Of a stretch of 64,000 nt of DNA, positions 19,898 to 30,203 are shown in pieces. The stretch's first letter is position 1. Every line of letters starts with the position of its first letter. Where the stretch lies: contig NZ_JAKGAS010000015.1 of NCBI RefSeq assembly GCF_021532655.1, positions 1-64,000 on the forward strand, read 5' to 3'. A program made the position numbers and the translations under genes. Source of the DNA: Paraglaciecola algarum (GTDB taxonomy: Bacteria > Pseudomonadota > Gammaproteobacteria > Enterobacterales > Alteromonadaceae). The notes below the pieces were generated by a model. It did no database searches and was not told the DNA's origin. It saw nothing but the letters and a program-made list of their open reading frames with translations.

Positions 19898-20644
19898 CTA
19901 AACACTTACTTGCTCTGAGGTTTTACCAAAACGACGTTGACGTTCATTAAAACAGTCAACTGCAAGCTGAAATGATTCTTCACTAAAGTCAGGCCAATAA
20001 TTGTCACAAAAATATAGTTCTGCGTAAGCCACTTGCCACAGCAAAAAATTACTAATTCGTTGTTCGCCACCGGTACGTATTAATAAATCCACGGCTGGCA
20101 ACTCTGATGCACAAGTGAAATGATTAAAGACATCTTCATCAATATCGTCAATCGCTAACTCACCTGCTTTTACTTTTTCAGAAAGTATTTTTGCAGCATT
20201 CACTATGTCCCATTTACCGCCATAATTAGCCGCAATATTCAGGGTTAATCCATCATTATTTTCGGTCAACTTTTCAGCGTCAGTTACTTTCTTTATCAAT
20301 TTTGGTTCAAAGCGACTCGTATCGCCAATCACCTTTAATCTTACGTTATTTTTATGTAGTTTCTTAACTTCACTACCTAAAACTAATTTAAACAGCTCCA
20401 TTAACACACTGACTTCTTCAGCAGGTCGATTCCAATTTTCACTGCTAAAAGCAAACAAGGTTAATGCTTCAATCTTGTTCTTAACCGCAAATGACACTGA
20501 GGCACGCACGGCTTTTACACCCGCTTTGTGACCAAAGGTGCGAATTTTTCCTTTTTCTTTAGCCCAACGACCGTTGCCATCCATGATGATGGCTACGTGT
20601 TGAGGCATAGGTATTTCCATGTTTTGAGCAGTCGAATTCATCAA
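19898..20644 (-). CDS. uppS: Undecaprenyl diphosphate synthase
   Basis: About 248 residues. A cis-prenyltransferase that extends farnesyl diphosphate to the C55 carrier for peptidoglycan and O-antigen synthesis. The catalytic aspartate lies in IIMDGNGRWAKEKG near residue 22; other family blocks are FAFSSENWNRP and LLIRTGGEQRISNFLLWQ. The start is TTG at 20644 or the adjacent ATG at 20641; AGGA at 20655-20658 fits both. It follows frr by 16 bases. Confidence 0.95.
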   Translation of the reverse strand: MMNSTAQNMEIPMPQHVAIIMDGNGRWAKEKGKIRTFGHKAGVKAVRASVSFAVKNKIEALTLFAFSSENWNRPAEEVSVLMELFKLVLGSEVKKLHKNNVRLKVIGDTSRFEPKLIKKVTDAEKLTENNDGLTLNIAANYGGKWDIVNAAKILSEKVKAGELAIDDIDEDVFNHFTCASELPAVDLLIRTGGEQRISNFLLWQVAYAELYFCDNYWPDFSEESFQLAVDCFNERQRRFGKTSEQVSV

Positions 20645-20660
20645 TTCACAAAGGTCCTGA

Positions 20661-21218
20661 TTATACTTCCATTAAATCTTTTTCTTTGATCACAAGTATT
20701 TCATCTACTTGTTTAACGTAGATATCCGTTAACTTTTGGATTGAATCTTCACCACGACGACTATCATCTTCGCTGATTTCTTTCTCTTTAAGTAACTCTT
20801 TGATATCACCATTGGCATCGCGGCGAATATTACGGATGGCCACTTTACCTTGCTCGGCTTCAGCTCGCACCACTCGAATCAAATCTTTACGCCTTTCTTC
20901 GGTTAGGGCCGGCATAGGAATGCGCATAACAGCACCTGCACTCATAGGGTTAAGCCCTAAGTCTGATTGCATGATGGCTTTTTCAACCGCTTGCGCCGCA
21001 CTTTGATCAAATACGGTCAAGGCTAAGGTGCGGGCATCTTCGGCCACTATATTGGCTAGCTGTTTTAATGGTGTTGGCGCGCCATAATAAGGCACCATAA
21101 TACTGTCAAGTAAACTTGGGTGAGCACGACCTGTGCGAATTTTTGATAATTGGCCTTTTAGTGCCGCTACACTTTTTTCCATACGCTGACGCGCATCATC
21201 ATTTATGTCATCAATCAC
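20661..21218 (-). CDS. frr: Ribosome recycling factor
   Basis: 185 residues, the exact family size. With EF-G it splits post-termination ribosomes. The sequence shows [27 protein letters not shown] at the start, the domain II core with [16 protein letters not shown], and the C-terminal [21 protein letters not shown] helix. Order pyrH-frr-uppS is standard. Confidence 0.97.
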   Translation of the reverse strand: MIDDINDDARQRMEKSVAALKGQLSKIRTGRAHPSLLDSIMVPYYGAPTPLKQLANIVAEDARTLALTVFDQSAAQAVEKAIMQSDLGLNPMSAGAVMRIPMPALTEERRKDLIRVVRAEAEQGKVAIRNIRRDANGDIKELLKEKEISEDDSRRGEDSIQKLTDIYVKQVDEILVIKEKDLMEV

Positions 21219-21286
21219 GTTAATCTTCCTACTAGCAAATTTAATTTATTCTGTATGCGAAATTCTGTTATGTACGGCTAATCTGC

Positions 21287-22018
21287 TTATTCTGCATGTG
21301 TGATAAGCGTTCCGTCATCTTCACCCATAATAACGGCTTTTAAGCAGCCAGGTTTGTTCATATTGAACACTCTGATGGGTACGCTATGATCTCTAGCCAA
21401 AGTAAAAGCAGCTAAGTCCATTACTTTTAATTCTTTTTCTAACACTTCGTTATAACTCAGTGTTTTGTATAATGTTGCATCAGGATTTTTAGCTGGGTCT
21501 GAGTCATACACACCGTCAACTTTAGTGCCTTTGAGAATGACGTCGGCTTCAATTTCAATGCCCCGCAAACAAGCTGCAGAGTCTGTAGTAAAAAAAGGAT
21601 TGCCAGTTCCGGCAGAAAAAATCACCACTCGACCTGATTTCAATAAACTAATGGCTTCTGCCCAGTTATAGTTGTCACACACACCATTTAATGGGATTGC
21701 AGACATCAAACGAGCATTTACAAAGGCACGATGAAGGGCATCGCGCATGGCTAAACCATTCATCACTGTGGCTAACATGCCCATGTGGTCACCCACAACA
21801 CGATTCATTCCTGCTTTGGCCAAACCTTCGCCACGGAATAGATTACCACCGCCAATAACCAAGCCGACTTCTACACCCAATTCAAGTAATTCTTTAATTT
21901 CATGGGCCATGCGATCTAACACTTTAGGGTCGATGCCGAAGCCTTCTTCTCCCATTAGTGCTTCACCACTTAATTTTAATAATATTCTTCGATAAGCAGA
22001 TTTAGATACTGTACTCAT
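21287..22018 (-). CDS. pyrH: Uridylate kinase
   Basis: 243 residues, amino-acid kinase fold, hexameric. Converts UMP to UDP. Visible: [38 protein letters not shown], and STGTGNPFF-like [19 protein letters not shown]. It lies behind a strong terminator after tsf and so probably has its own promoter in the 22.02-22.09 kb gap, where I cannot name a convincing one. Confidence 0.97.
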   Translation of the reverse strand: MSTVSKSAYRRILLKLSGEALMGEEGFGIDPKVLDRMAHEIKELLELGVEVGLVIGGGNLFRGEGLAKAGMNRVVGDHMGMLATVMNGLAMRDALHRAFVNARLMSAIPLNGVCDNYNWAEAISLLKSGRVVIFSAGTGNPFFTTDSAACLRGIEIEADVILKGTKVDGVYDSDPAKNPDATLYKTLSYNEVLEKELKVMDLAAFTLARDHSVPIRVFNMNKPGCLKAVIMGEDDGTLITHAE

Positions 22019-22087
22019 AGATTGGCATTTCCTTACGATGAAAAAGGCGATGATGGTTTAAAACTTATTTATTTAAAATAACGTACA

Positions 22088-22113
22088 TAAAAAAGCACCT
22101 CAATTTGAGGTGC
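22088..22113 (-). terminator. Terminator after tsf
   Basis: GCACCTCAATTTGAGGTGC (22095-22113) is a perfect hairpin. Read on the minus strand it is followed by TTTTTT (22094-22089), so it ends the rpsB-tsf transcript. Confidence 0.88.
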
Positions 22114-22216
22114 CCGTATTATACCCAAACAAGTTCAAAATGCATGTTTCATGCAATAATTTAAACTGATTTTAGTATTTACAGTTAGGACTGAAGCTAT
22201 TTCAGCCCAAAACCGT

Positions 22217-23089
22217 TTATTTTTTAGCCGCAGCCATTTGCGCAGCCACTTCAGCAGCAAAATCTTCTTCTTTTTTCTCGATACCTTCACCTACCTCAAA
22301 ACGTACGAAGTTAATCACATCCGCACCTTTAGATTTAAGTAAATCAGCAACTAGAATTGAAGGATCTTTTACAAATGGTTGACCTGTAAGACTGATTTCG
22401 CCTGTGAATTTCTTCATGCGACCAGCAACCATTTTTTCAGCGATTTCAGCTGGCTTGCCAGATTTAACGGCTATGTCCAATTGAATCTCTTTTTCTTTTG
22501 CTACCACTTCTGGAGCAACATCTTCAGGCTTAACAAATTGTGGGTTAGACGCTGCTACATGCATAGCAATATCTTTCGCCAACTCTTCATCACCACCTTG
22601 TAAGATTGCGATCACACCGATACGCGCACCATGTACATATGCACCAAGGTTATCACCTTCAACCGTAATAACACGGCGAGGACTGATGTTTTCGCCAATT
22701 TTAGCCACTAAAGTATCACGTAAATCGCTTACTTTAACGCCATCAACTTCTGCGTTGTTTAATGTGTCCATATCATTGATTTTGTTTGCAGAAGCAACTT
22801 CAATCAATTGAGAACCAAACTTAATGAAACCTTCGTCACGTGCAACAAAGTCAGTTTCACTGTTTACTTCCATCATAGTTGCTACACCATTAGCAACTTT
22901 AGTCAAAATCACACCTTCAGCAGCAATACGACCTGCTTTTTTAGCGGCTTTAGCTTGACCATTTTTACGCATATTTTCTATTGCAAGCTCGATATCACCA
23001 TTGGTTTCTACCAATGCTTTTTTACAATCAAGCATACCTGCGGCTGTACGCTCGCGTAATTCTTTAACTAGGGCTGCAGTCACTGCCAT
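22217..23089 (-). CDS. tsf: Elongation factor Ts
   Basis: 290 residues. The nucleotide exchange factor for EF-Tu. The N-terminal UBA-like domain ([21 protein letters not shown]), the [10 protein letters not shown] core block and the C-terminal coiled-coil region are all present. It is cotranscribed with rpsB; a hairpin in the 123-base intergenic gap could reduce readthrough. Confidence 0.97.
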   Translation of the reverse strand: MAVTAALVKELRERTAAGMLDCKKALVETNGDIELAIENMRKNGQAKAAKKAGRIAAEGVILTKVANGVATMMEVNSETDFVARDEGFIKFGSQLIEVASANKINDMDTLNNAEVDGVKVSDLRDTLVAKIGENISPRRVITVEGDNLGAYVHGARIGVIAILQGGDEELAKDIAMHVAASNPQFVKPEDVAPEVVAKEKEIQLDIAVKSGKPAEIAEKMVAGRMKKFTGEISLTGQPFVKDPSILVADLLKSKGADVINFVRFEVGEGIEKKEEDFAAEVAAQMAAAKK

Positions 23090-23123
23090 CTTCGTTTCCT
23101 CAGCAAAAATTTATTAAACATTT

Positions 23124-23151
23124 AAAAACAGGGGCTGTCGCCCCTGTTTTA
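23124..23151 (-). terminator. Hairpin between rpsB and tsf, likely partial terminator
   Basis: ACAGGGGC (128-135 of this kb) pairs with GCCCCTGT (140-147) around TGTC. Minus-strand reading gives a T-run after the hairpin. Placed between two cotranscribed genes, it probably works as an attenuator, as reported for rpsB-tsf in related bacteria. Confidence 0.7.
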
Positions 23152-23212
23152 TTTTTCGACAATAAACCGGAGAATGATTTTTACAATCTAAACTCGGTTA
23201 AAAGCTTGTTGC

Positions 23213-23944
23213 TTATTCAGCAGCTTCTACGAACTCGCCTTTTTCAGCTGGCACTTCGTTAGTTTGATTACGACCTTCAGTCACGGCTTCAGCAGCGGCA
23301 TTCAAATATAATTGAATCGCACGGATTGCATCATCGTTACCCGGTACTATGTAATCAACACCATCTGGACTTGAGTTAGTATCAACGATTGAAACTACTG
23401 GAATACCAAGGTTACCGGCTTCAGTAATTGCGATATGTTCGTGGTCAGCATCAACAACAAACAATACATCAGGCAATCCGCCCATGTTTTTGATCCCGCC
23501 TAAGCTAGTCTCAAGTTTTGTCATTTCACGCTGAAGCATTAACACTTCTTTTTTAGTTAATTTATCGAACGTACCGTCTTGGCTTTGTTGCTCAAGATCT
23601 TTTAAACGTTTGATTGACTGACGAACGGTTTTCCAGTTAGTCAACATACCGCCTAACCAGCGTTTGTTAACGTAGAACTGGTCACATTTATCAGCCGCTT
23701 CTTTAACTGCATCACTTGCAGCACGTTTAGTTCCAACGAAAAGCACTTTACCTTTTTTGGCAGCAACGCTACCAACAAAGTTCAAAGCTTCGTTGAACAA
23801 AGGAACTGTTTTTTCAAGATTGATGATATGAACTTTGTTACGTGCGCCAAAAATGAATGGTTTCATTTTTGGATTCCAGTAACGAGTTTGGTGTCCAAAG
23901 TGTACGCCTGCCTGAAGCATGTCGCGCATAGATACATTTGCCAT
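23213..23944 (-). CDS. rpsB: 30S ribosomal protein S2
   Basis: 243 residues. A structural protein of the small subunit, late in assembly. Conserved start [24 protein letters not shown], then [25 protein letters not shown] and the C-terminal [27 protein letters not shown]. First gene of the rpsB-tsf operon, with a leader of about 110 bases. Confidence 0.98.
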   Translation of the reverse strand: MANVSMRDMLQAGVHFGHQTRYWNPKMKPFIFGARNKVHIINLEKTVPLFNEALNFVGSVAAKKGKVLFVGTKRAASDAVKEAADKCDQFYVNKRWLGGMLTNWKTVRQSIKRLKDLEQQSQDGTFDKLTKKEVLMLQREMTKLETSLGGIKNMGGLPDVLFVVDADHEHIAITEAGNLGIPVVSIVDTNSSPDGVDYIVPGNDDAIRAIQLYLNAAAEAVTEGRNQTNEVPAEKGEFVEAAE

Positions 23945-24070
23945 TATATAGATTCCTCAATATGGGGTTAGGCCTCCATACATCCCAGTTTTCGATCTAA
24001 TTAGAGTAAACTCTGCTTAGACACCCCGAAAAATGTGTCGATGTATGTGTGTTATTTAAGCTAAATTATA
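23945..24070 (-). promoter_or_regulatory. rpsB promoter and structured leader
   Basis: A TATAAT (plus-strand 24065-24070) gives a good -10, with a weak TTATTA 18 bases upstream as -35. The leader between it and the rpsB ATG holds AGAG-TTTA-CTCT and other pairing segments. In gammaproteobacteria the rpsB leader binds S2 for autoregulation; I infer the same here from position, not from a matched model. Confidence 0.5.
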
Positions 24071-24196
24071 TAGCCGCATCGCGATAATTAATAAGTGCAA
24101 TTTGCCTCATTAATTCCAGCGGTGCGCTTTATAGCATGAGATAGGTATAGGTTCAAGAACCTTCTATTAAATTAGCTTAAACAGGCCCTAACCAAA

Positions 24197-25399
24197 ATGG
24201 ACAATATTTTGAATAAAAAATGGCGTACGCCCTTTACACAGCTCATTTCAATTGCAACCTGCACCAAACTTGCAGATTTGTTAATTTCTGCTTCCACTAC
24301 TCTACCTTGGTTGCTAACTAGTTTAGGCGCACCAGGCTGGATTATTTCTTTATTAGTCCCTATACGAGAGTCAGGCTCTTTAATCCCTCAATGGTCTATC
24401 AAACAAAAAACCCAGGATATTGAAAATCGAGTGGTGTTATGGAGATTTGGTATTCTCGCCCAGACAAGCGCAATATTTTGCATTTTATTGGCAGCATTGT
24501 TCACTCGTTCCTTGATGGCGGGGTTACTCATTCTATTTTCATTAATCGCTATGAGCTTAGGACGTTCTCTTACATCATTAAGTATGAAGGACATACAAGG
24601 TAGCAATATCGATAAGGGTAAGAGAGGAAAATTAGTCGGTGTCGCTTCTTCAATTTCTGGACTTTTATCAATGCTGACAGCAGGCTTAATGATCATTGCA
24701 CCACAAGATAAAAGCTCTACCTTAATACAAATACTGCTTGGCTTGTCTGTTTTATTAATGATACTGAGCTTAACCTTGTCGAAGCATTTAACCGCGAATA
24801 TCAAGGCTTCGCAGCATCAATTAAACAAAACTGCCAGTATATGGAAAACGGTACGCTCCCACCGCGCCCTACAAAATTTAATCATTAGCCGCTGTTTGCT
24901 ATTACATGGAGCCTTGATCGCTCCTTTTTTTGTGAGTTTTTCAGCGACAAATAGTGAAAGTTTCCAATTACCTTATTTCATTATTGCCAGTGCCCTTGCC
25001 ACTTTTTTAAGCTCTTATTTATGGGGAACCTTGGCAGACAAAAGTGCAGTGAGGTCGTTGACATGGGCCAGCCTAATATGTGTTGTAACCTCTGTTAGTT
25101 TTTATTTTATTCTACCTTGGCAAGTTTGGTATTTAGATATTGGCTTGTTTTTTATACTAAGCCTTGGATACGCTGGTGTACGAACAGGCCGCAAAACGTA
25201 TTTATTAGACATTGCACAGGGCGAGCAACGCACTCTCTACGTTGCTGCGGCTAATACCACAGTGGGATATATACTTTTGGCTTTGGGCGGTTTTTATGCC
25301 GTATTAAGTGTTTGGGTAGGAGAACATCTTATTTTAATAATGAGTACAGCTTTAGCACTTGGGCTAATTCATACCTTTACCTTGAAAGCTGAAAAATAG
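24197..25399 (+). CDS. MFS-type transporter
   Basis: A 400-residue integral membrane protein with about twelve hydrophobic helices and an internal basic loop near residue 205. The layout is that of the major facilitator superfamily; the loop between helices 2 and 3 (RESGSLIPQWSIKQK) and SYLWGTLADKSAVRS in the second half resemble the family's conserved loop positions. Substrate unknown. It stands alone, divergent from rpsB and 153 bases ahead of map, and may share the rpsB upstream region. I see no regulator or partner gene. Confidence 0.75.
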   Translation: MDNILNKKWRTPFTQLISIATCTKLADLLISASTTLPWLLTSLGAPGWIISLLVPIRESGSLIPQWSIKQKTQDIENRVVLWRFGILAQTSAIFCILLAALFTRSLMAGLLILFSLIAMSLGRSLTSLSMKDIQGSNIDKGKRGKLVGVASSISGLLSMLTAGLMIIAPQDKSSTLIQILLGLSVLLMILSLTLSKHLTANIKASQHQLNKTASIWKTVRSHRALQNLIISRCLLLHGALIAPFFVSFSATNSESFQLPYFIIASALATFLSSYLWGTLADKSAVRSLTWASLICVVTSVSFYFILPWQVWYLDIGLFFILSLGYAGVRTGRKTYLLDIAQGEQRTLYVAAANTTVGYILLALGGFYAVLSVWVGEHLILIMSTALALGLIHTFTLKAEK

Positions 25400-25551
25400 C
25401 CCGCCCTAAACACAGTTAAAGGCAAAAATTTACATGACCATCACATCAAGTTACATAACAAGTTAAAGAAAAACATAACCCCTAGCGAGTTCAAGCTTGA
25501 AAAGATACAATATGTAAAACCTTTAATTTGTACTGACTTTAGGAAAACATC

Positions 25552-26343
25552 TTGTCTGCCATTATAAAAACCGAACAAGAAATTGAGAAAATGCGTGTAG
25601 CCGGGCGACTCGCTGCAGATGTGTTGCAAATGATTGGCCAACATGTCAAAAAAGGCGTCACCACCAATGAACTTAATCAGATTTGCCATGATTATATTGT
25701 AGATGTGCAAAAGTGTATCCCTGCCCCATTAAATTACGGCAGCCCACCTTTTCCGAAATCAATTTGTACATCAGTTAATCATGTAATTTGTCATGGCATA
25801 CCTGCTGATAAAAAATTGAAAGATGGCGACTCTGTGAATATAGACGTAACTGTCATCGCTGATGGTTATCACGGCGACACTTCAAAAATGTTTGTAGTGG
25901 GAAAACCTTCCATCTTAACCGAACGCTTAATTCGCATTACTCAAGAATGTTTATATTTAGGCATAAAGATGGTCAAGCCAGGTGCTCGCTTAGGCGATAT
26001 TGGCTACGCAATCCAAAAACACGCAGAAAGTCACGACTATTCAGTCGTAAGGGAATATTGTGGCCATGGTATAGGTGCAAATTTCCATGAAGAACCACAA
26101 GTGGTGCATTACGGTAAACCTAATACTGGAGAATCACTACAAGCTGGCATGTGTTTCACCATTGAACCAATGATCAATGCTGGAAAACGTTACTCTAAAG
26201 TCATGCCTGATCACTGGACAGTGGTAACCAAAGATAGAAGCTTAAGCGCCCAATGGGAACATACTTTATTAGTCACCGAAACTGGGGTTGAAATTTTAAC
26301 CTTGCGTGATGATGAAACGATAGACCGAATCATCAATCACTAA
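25552..26343 (+). CDS. map: Type I methionine aminopeptidase
   Basis: 263 residues. Removes the initiator methionine from new proteins using two metal ions. Ligand blocks are visible: NIDVTVIADGYHGDTSKMF (two Asp), EYCGHGIGANFHEEPQ (His), MCFTIEPMI (Glu) and SAQWEHTLLVTETG (Glu). Translation starts at TTG, supported by AGGA about ten bases upstream. It is divergent from rpsB and followed by glnD, the common order rpsB/map/glnD. Confidence 0.96.
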   Translation: MSAIIKTEQEIEKMRVAGRLAADVLQMIGQHVKKGVTTNELNQICHDYIVDVQKCIPAPLNYGSPPFPKSICTSVNHVICHGIPADKKLKDGDSVNIDVTVIADGYHGDTSKMFVVGKPSILTERLIRITQECLYLGIKMVKPGARLGDIGYAIQKHAESHDYSVVREYCGHGIGANFHEEPQVVHYGKPNTGESLQAGMCFTIEPMINAGKRYSKVMPDHWTVVTKDRSLSAQWEHTLLVTETGVEILTLRDDETIDRIINH

Positions 26344-26363
26344 CATCTACTAAACTGCTGCAA

Positions 26364-26399
26364 CCATCTTATGACATTTAATTATTTGTCATAGGATGG
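26364..26399. other. Intergenic hairpin between map and glnD
   Basis: CCATCTTATGACA pairs with TGTCATAGGATGG with one mismatch around a ten-base AT-rich loop. No T-run follows, so it is not a plain terminator; it might protect the map transcript end or slow readthrough into glnD. Confidence 0.5.
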
Positions 26400-26457
26400 A
26401 TTTCACGTATTTTAGCTAGTCTAACGCAGTATCAACTCCTTACATAAGGAAAGTCAT

Positions 26458-29073
26458 TTGTCGCTTCATAGTCTACTTAGTCAAATAAAACTCATTAATA
26501 ATACTGACAATATTAGTGCCTACAAAACTATAGTCGCTAACAGTTATGAGTGGTTAGAAACGGAATTTGGCCAATCAGATATTAAAAGCTTAGTCACTGG
26601 CAGAGCGACATTCATTGATAGTTTACTGACACATATATGGAAATTAATGGGATTAGCTGAAGAAAAAAAGTTAGCATTAGTTGCTGTAGGTGGATACGGC
26701 AGAGGACAGCTTCAACCCCATTCAGATATAGACCTTTTAATCCTGAGTAGTAAATCATTTTCTAAAGGCCAGCAAGAAAGCATTGGTCAATTTGTTACCT
26801 TACTATGGGATATTGGATTAGACGTAGGGCAATCAGTTAGAACCATAAAAGAAACCTTTTTGCAGGCTAAACAAGATGTAACTATTGCCACAAACTTAGT
26901 TGAAGCAAGAATTCTAACGGGTAGCAAAGATACATTTGAAGAATTAAACAAAAAACTTCAAGGCCGTGGTTACTGGAGCAGTAAAGACTTTTTCATTGCC
27001 AAATATGATGAACAAGTCATCCGCCACGCAAAATGCAAAGACACATCATATAACCTAGAGCCTAATGTCAAAGAAAACCCGGGATGCCTGCGCGATATTC
27101 AATCTATCGGTTGGGTTGCAAAAAAACACTTTAAAGCCCTAGACGGATCTGAATTAGTCGCAGCTGACTACATCACCCAGCAAGAATTTGATGAACTAAT
27201 TGAATGTCGAGATGACTTATGGAAAATACGTTTTGCCTTACATATAGTTGCCGGGCGTAGTGAAAACCGCCTGTTATTCGATTACCAACAAGATGTCGCC
27301 ACCAAACTAGGCTATGGCGAAGAAAGTAAAGCATCTGTTGAAAAAATGATGAAAGCATTTTTTAGAACAGTGCGACGAGTTAGCGAATTGAACGACATGT
27401 TACTGCAACGTTTTCGTCAAGATATCTTAGCCCTTAAAGTAAAAGATGTTATTGATATTGACCAAAATTTTGAATTATTAGATGGCTTGATTGCTCCTAA
27501 ACATCTTGAAGTATTTAGTCGTCCTGAAGATACTCTACGATTTTTAAAAGTCATTGCTGATACGCCACAAACCATAGGTTTACACAGTAATTCTTTACGT
27601 TTATTACGCCAAGCTAGGCGTAAATTTCAAGGTCAATATTTTGCTGAAAATGAAAGTTGTAGAACGCTTTTTATAGAATTAATACAGCACCCTAACTTTT
27701 TTGACCTTGCTTGGAACATCATGCATAAACATGGGATCCTTCAAGCTTATATTCCCCAATGGGACCATATTGTTGGCATGATGCAGTTTGATTTATTCCA
27801 TGCCTATACAGTGGATGAACATACCCATAGGTTAGTCAAAAATATCCATCACTATAGCGTGCCTGAAAATAAAGAATTTCCACGTTGTGGGGCTATTGTT
27901 AAGAATCTAGATAAACCAGAGTTATTGTATATAGCAGCCATTTTTCACGACATTGGAAAAGGCAGAAACGGCGATCATTCAAAGCTTGGCGCAGTAGATG
28001 TAAAAGAATTTTGTATAACTCACGGTATTAACGAAAAAGATACTGAGCTCATTCGCTGGTTAGTGGAAAGCCATTTATTAATGTCAGTTATTGCTCAGCG
28101 CCGTGACATTTATGATCCAGAAGTGATAAACGAATTTGCCCAGGCAGTCCGTACTCACGATAATCTAAATCATTTGTACGTTTTAACCTTAGCTGACATT
28201 CGCGCTACCAATGACAACCTTTGGAACGATTGGAAAGCCTCTCTTTTACGAGAGTTGTATTTATTGACTCAAAAAGCTCTAGAAAACGGCTTAGAGTGCA
28301 AAGTAGCATTGCAAGACCGAGTACAAGAACATCAACAAAAAGCTCGCCAAATGTTACAAGATGGTGGGATGAACGAAACCCAAATCACCCAGTTTTGGAA
28401 ACGTTTAAATGATGATTATTTTGCTCGTTTTAAACCCGAACAAATAGCTTGGCATGCCAGTGTTATTTTAGCGTCTCACCCGATGACAGATGACTTTTTG
28501 CTGGTTGGTACTAGTGCCAGCACCTCAAAAGCAGGAGCTGAACTAATTGTTTATGGCAAAGACAAACCTAAAATGTTTGCCCAAATTGCCTCTGTACTAG
28601 ATAGCCGAAACTGTACAATCCACGACGCTCAAATAATGCATACCCATGACGGTTATATATTTGACAGCTTTATTATTTTGGAGCAAAACGCTGACCGTAT
28701 CACCTCGCCTTCTCGATTAAAGAGTTTGCAAGAAGCCGTAGAAACTCAATTAAATAAACCCGGTGAAGAACACAACAATAAACGCAAAATGTCCCGTCAA
28801 ATGAAACAACTAGACGTGGCGACTAAAGTAAGGTTTTACCCTTATCAAAATAAGGGCACTATTGTTGAATTAGAGGCACTAGATGCACCTGGTTTGTTAG
28901 CCAAAGTCAGTGAGCAGTTTGTTGAATTAAACTTCAAATTACACATGGCCAAAATATCCACCATAGGTGAACGAGCAGAAGATTTATTTATCATTAGCAA
29001 TGCGGACGACGAACCACTTAATCAAAACGAACAAGTAGAACTAAGAAACCGCCTAAACAAACATTTAGATTAA
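26458..29073 (+). CDS. glnD: Bifunctional [protein-PII] uridylyltransferase/removing enzyme
   Basis: The 871-residue sensor of glutamine that adds or removes UMP on PII proteins. Domain order: nucleotidyltransferase (GGYGRGQLQPHSDIDLLI near residues 78-95), a linker, an HD hydrolase domain (FHDIGKGRNGDHS near 495-508), and two C-terminal ACT domains (about 700-780 and 805-871). The start codon is TTG, with AAGGA upstream. Length is close to E. coli GlnD (890). It is the last housekeeping gene before the accessory island. Confidence 0.96.
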   Translation: MSLHSLLSQIKLINNTDNISAYKTIVANSYEWLETEFGQSDIKSLVTGRATFIDSLLTHIWKLMGLAEEKKLALVAVGGYGRGQLQPHSDIDLLILSSKSFSKGQQESIGQFVTLLWDIGLDVGQSVRTIKETFLQAKQDVTIATNLVEARILTGSKDTFEELNKKLQGRGYWSSKDFFIAKYDEQVIRHAKCKDTSYNLEPNVKENPGCLRDIQSIGWVAKKHFKALDGSELVAADYITQQEFDELIECRDDLWKIRFALHIVAGRSENRLLFDYQQDVATKLGYGEESKASVEKMMKAFFRTVRRVSELNDMLLQRFRQDILALKVKDVIDIDQNFELLDGLIAPKHLEVFSRPEDTLRFLKVIADTPQTIGLHSNSLRLLRQARRKFQGQYFAENESCRTLFIELIQHPNFFDLAWNIMHKHGILQAYIPQWDHIVGMMQFDLFHAYTVDEHTHRLVKNIHHYSVPENKEFPRCGAIVKNLDKPELLYIAAIFHDIGKGRNGDHSKLGAVDVKEFCITHGINEKDTELIRWLVESHLLMSVIAQRRDIYDPEVINEFAQAVRTHDNLNHLYVLTLADIRATNDNLWNDWKASLLRELYLLTQKALENGLECKVALQDRVQEHQQKARQMLQDGGMNETQITQFWKRLNDDYFARFKPEQIAWHASVILASHPMTDDFLLVGTSASTSKAGAELIVYGKDKPKMFAQIASVLDSRNCTIHDAQIMHTHDGYIFDSFIILEQNADRITSPSRLKSLQEAVETQLNKPGEEHNNKRKMSRQMKQLDVATKVRFYPYQNKGTIVELEALDAPGLLAKVSEQFVELNFKLHMAKISTIGERAEDLFIISNADDEPLNQNEQVELRNRLNKHLD

Positions 29074-29193
29074 GGGCTTTGTTACACCAATTAACTTTAG
29101 GTAGAGCTAAGCTTGTATTAAAAAAAGTGGGTGAACTTTACACTATAATTGAAAATAGCTTCTAAGCCAGCACCCGCTTTTTGAGTAAGTTTA
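29074..29193. other. Gap after glnD with a long-loop hairpin
   Basis: AAAAAGTGGGTG (29122-29133) can pair with CACCCGCTTTTT (29171-29182), twelve pairs with one G-T, around 37 bases. It may end glnD transcription, although the loop is unusually long. Otherwise I see nothing here. Confidence 0.4.
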
Positions 29194-29334
29194 TCACGCT
29201 GCATTAATCGTTCTGCCTTTCAACACATCGCTCATTATTTGTTTGGCATTTCGTGCAGAACTGCCACCTTATTCACCTTCAATTAAAGCAGATCTAATAG
29301 TCTCGATATCATCAAAAGATTTAACGAAAAACAT
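29194..29334 (-). pseudogene. Decayed antitoxin-like remnant
   Basis: On the minus strand an ATG at 29334 opens a frame reading FFVKSFDDIETIRSALIEGE, then TAA (29269-29271), then in the same frame GGSSARNAKQIMSDVLKG and a final stop. An IRSALIEGE-type segment followed by a short tail resembles the C-terminal part of ParD-family antitoxins. The N-terminal DNA-binding part is missing and the frame holds a stop, so this is a remnant. Its start abuts the CACAGAG repeat. The family call is tentative. Confidence 0.45.
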
Positions 29335-29398
29335 TTGAACCACAGAGAGCACAAAGAACACAGAGGAAAATATTTAAATCAACGGCTCTGCCCCCGCA
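29335..29398. repeat. CACAGAG-type dispersed repeat, copy 1
   Basis: TTGAACCACAGAG then AACACAGAGGAAAA, then AATCAACGGCTCTG. It matches 30204-30268 over about 64 bases with scattered differences, in the same orientation. The two copies bracket the ccdAB-like pair. From 29399 to 29597 I see only AT-rich sequence with a direct echo (CCATTGGTTCC, then CATTGGTTC) and likely the ccdA promoter. Confidence 0.7.
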
Positions 29399-29597
29399 GA
29401 TTTCAATTTCAAAGAACCTGACCCCATTGGTTCCATTGGTTCTTTATATGTACCTTATTTATACATAAAATTATTATGCTTGTTTTGTTTATTTTAGGCT
29501 TGGCCTTAAGGAGTTTTATTTTTACGAACCATGTATGCGCACTTTACATGCGTATACTTTAGACTCATAATTAACTTAATCATTCGGGAGAGCTAGC

Positions 29598-29825
29598 ATG
29601 TCGGTAAAAGCAGCGTGTAATACCACAATCAATAGAGATTTATTAAGCGAAGCTAAAGCGTTAAATATTAAGCTATCACCTATATTTGAATCCGCATTAG
29701 CTGTCGCGGTGCGTGAAGAAAAGAAAAAGAAATGGTTTAAAGAAAACCAGCGAGCAATCCAAGATCACAATCAACAAGTGAGTGAAACTGGCACATTTTC
29801 AGAATCCATTGGCCAATTAAAATGA
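29598..29825 (+). CDS. ccdA: CcdA-like antitoxin
   Basis: 75 residues. The N-terminus (KAACNTTINRDLLSEAKALNI) fits a ribbon-helix-helix DNA-binding domain of the CcdA family. The charged C-terminal tail (EEKKKKWFKENQRAIQDHNQ onward, with E-x-G-T-F-S) is the part that binds the toxin. GGGAG lies eight bases before the ATG. It overlaps the toxin gene by four bases (ATGA), the usual antitoxin-first order. It should repress its own promoter and neutralise the gyrase-targeting CcdB protein. Confidence 0.85.
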   Translation: MSVKAACNTTINRDLLSEAKALNIKLSPIFESALAVAVREEKKKKWFKENQRAIQDHNQQVSETGTFSESIGQLK

Positions 29826-30115
29826 TTCATCAATTTGGCGTGTATCAATACTCCACTCAACCAGTAGTGGTGATCACCAACACCATATTTAACGATGTAG
29901 AAAGTATTTTAGTCGCCCCACTAAAAGAACAACGTTCAACCTACATCACCAATATACAAATCGCAGTAAAACTAGATAGTAAAGACTACCTTGTAGATTT
30001 ACTCGACTTAGCCACAGTAACAAAAAGCCGTTTAAAACCAAGTTTTGAACAAAACCTAAAACAATACCGAAATGAAATAAAATCAGGAATAGATTTACTA
30101 ATAGATGGGTTTTAA
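29822..30115 (+). CDS. ccdB: CcdB-like toxin
   Basis: 97 residues. Resembles CcdB, which traps DNA gyrase in complex with cut DNA. Family features: FGVYQYSTQPVVVITN at the start, the SILVAPLKEQ strand, and the conserved end GIDLLIDGF close to the C-terminus, where the gyrase-poisoning residues (W-G/I type) lie. Here the last residues are DGF rather than the W-G-I of plasmid F CcdB, so the activity could be altered. The pair sits between two CACAGAG-type repeats, which suggests it came in as a unit. Confidence 0.82.
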   Translation: MIHQFGVYQYSTQPVVVITNTIFNDVESILVAPLKEQRSTYITNIQIAVKLDSKDYLVDLLDLATVTKSRLKPSFEQNLKQYRNEIKSGIDLLIDGF

Positions 30116-30203
30116 ATCTTAAACAGATAATCTAAATAGAAATCAACAACTCTTAACTCGTTGATTTTATTAATTTTAAAGCACGACTTCGCCGCTAAAA
30201 ATG

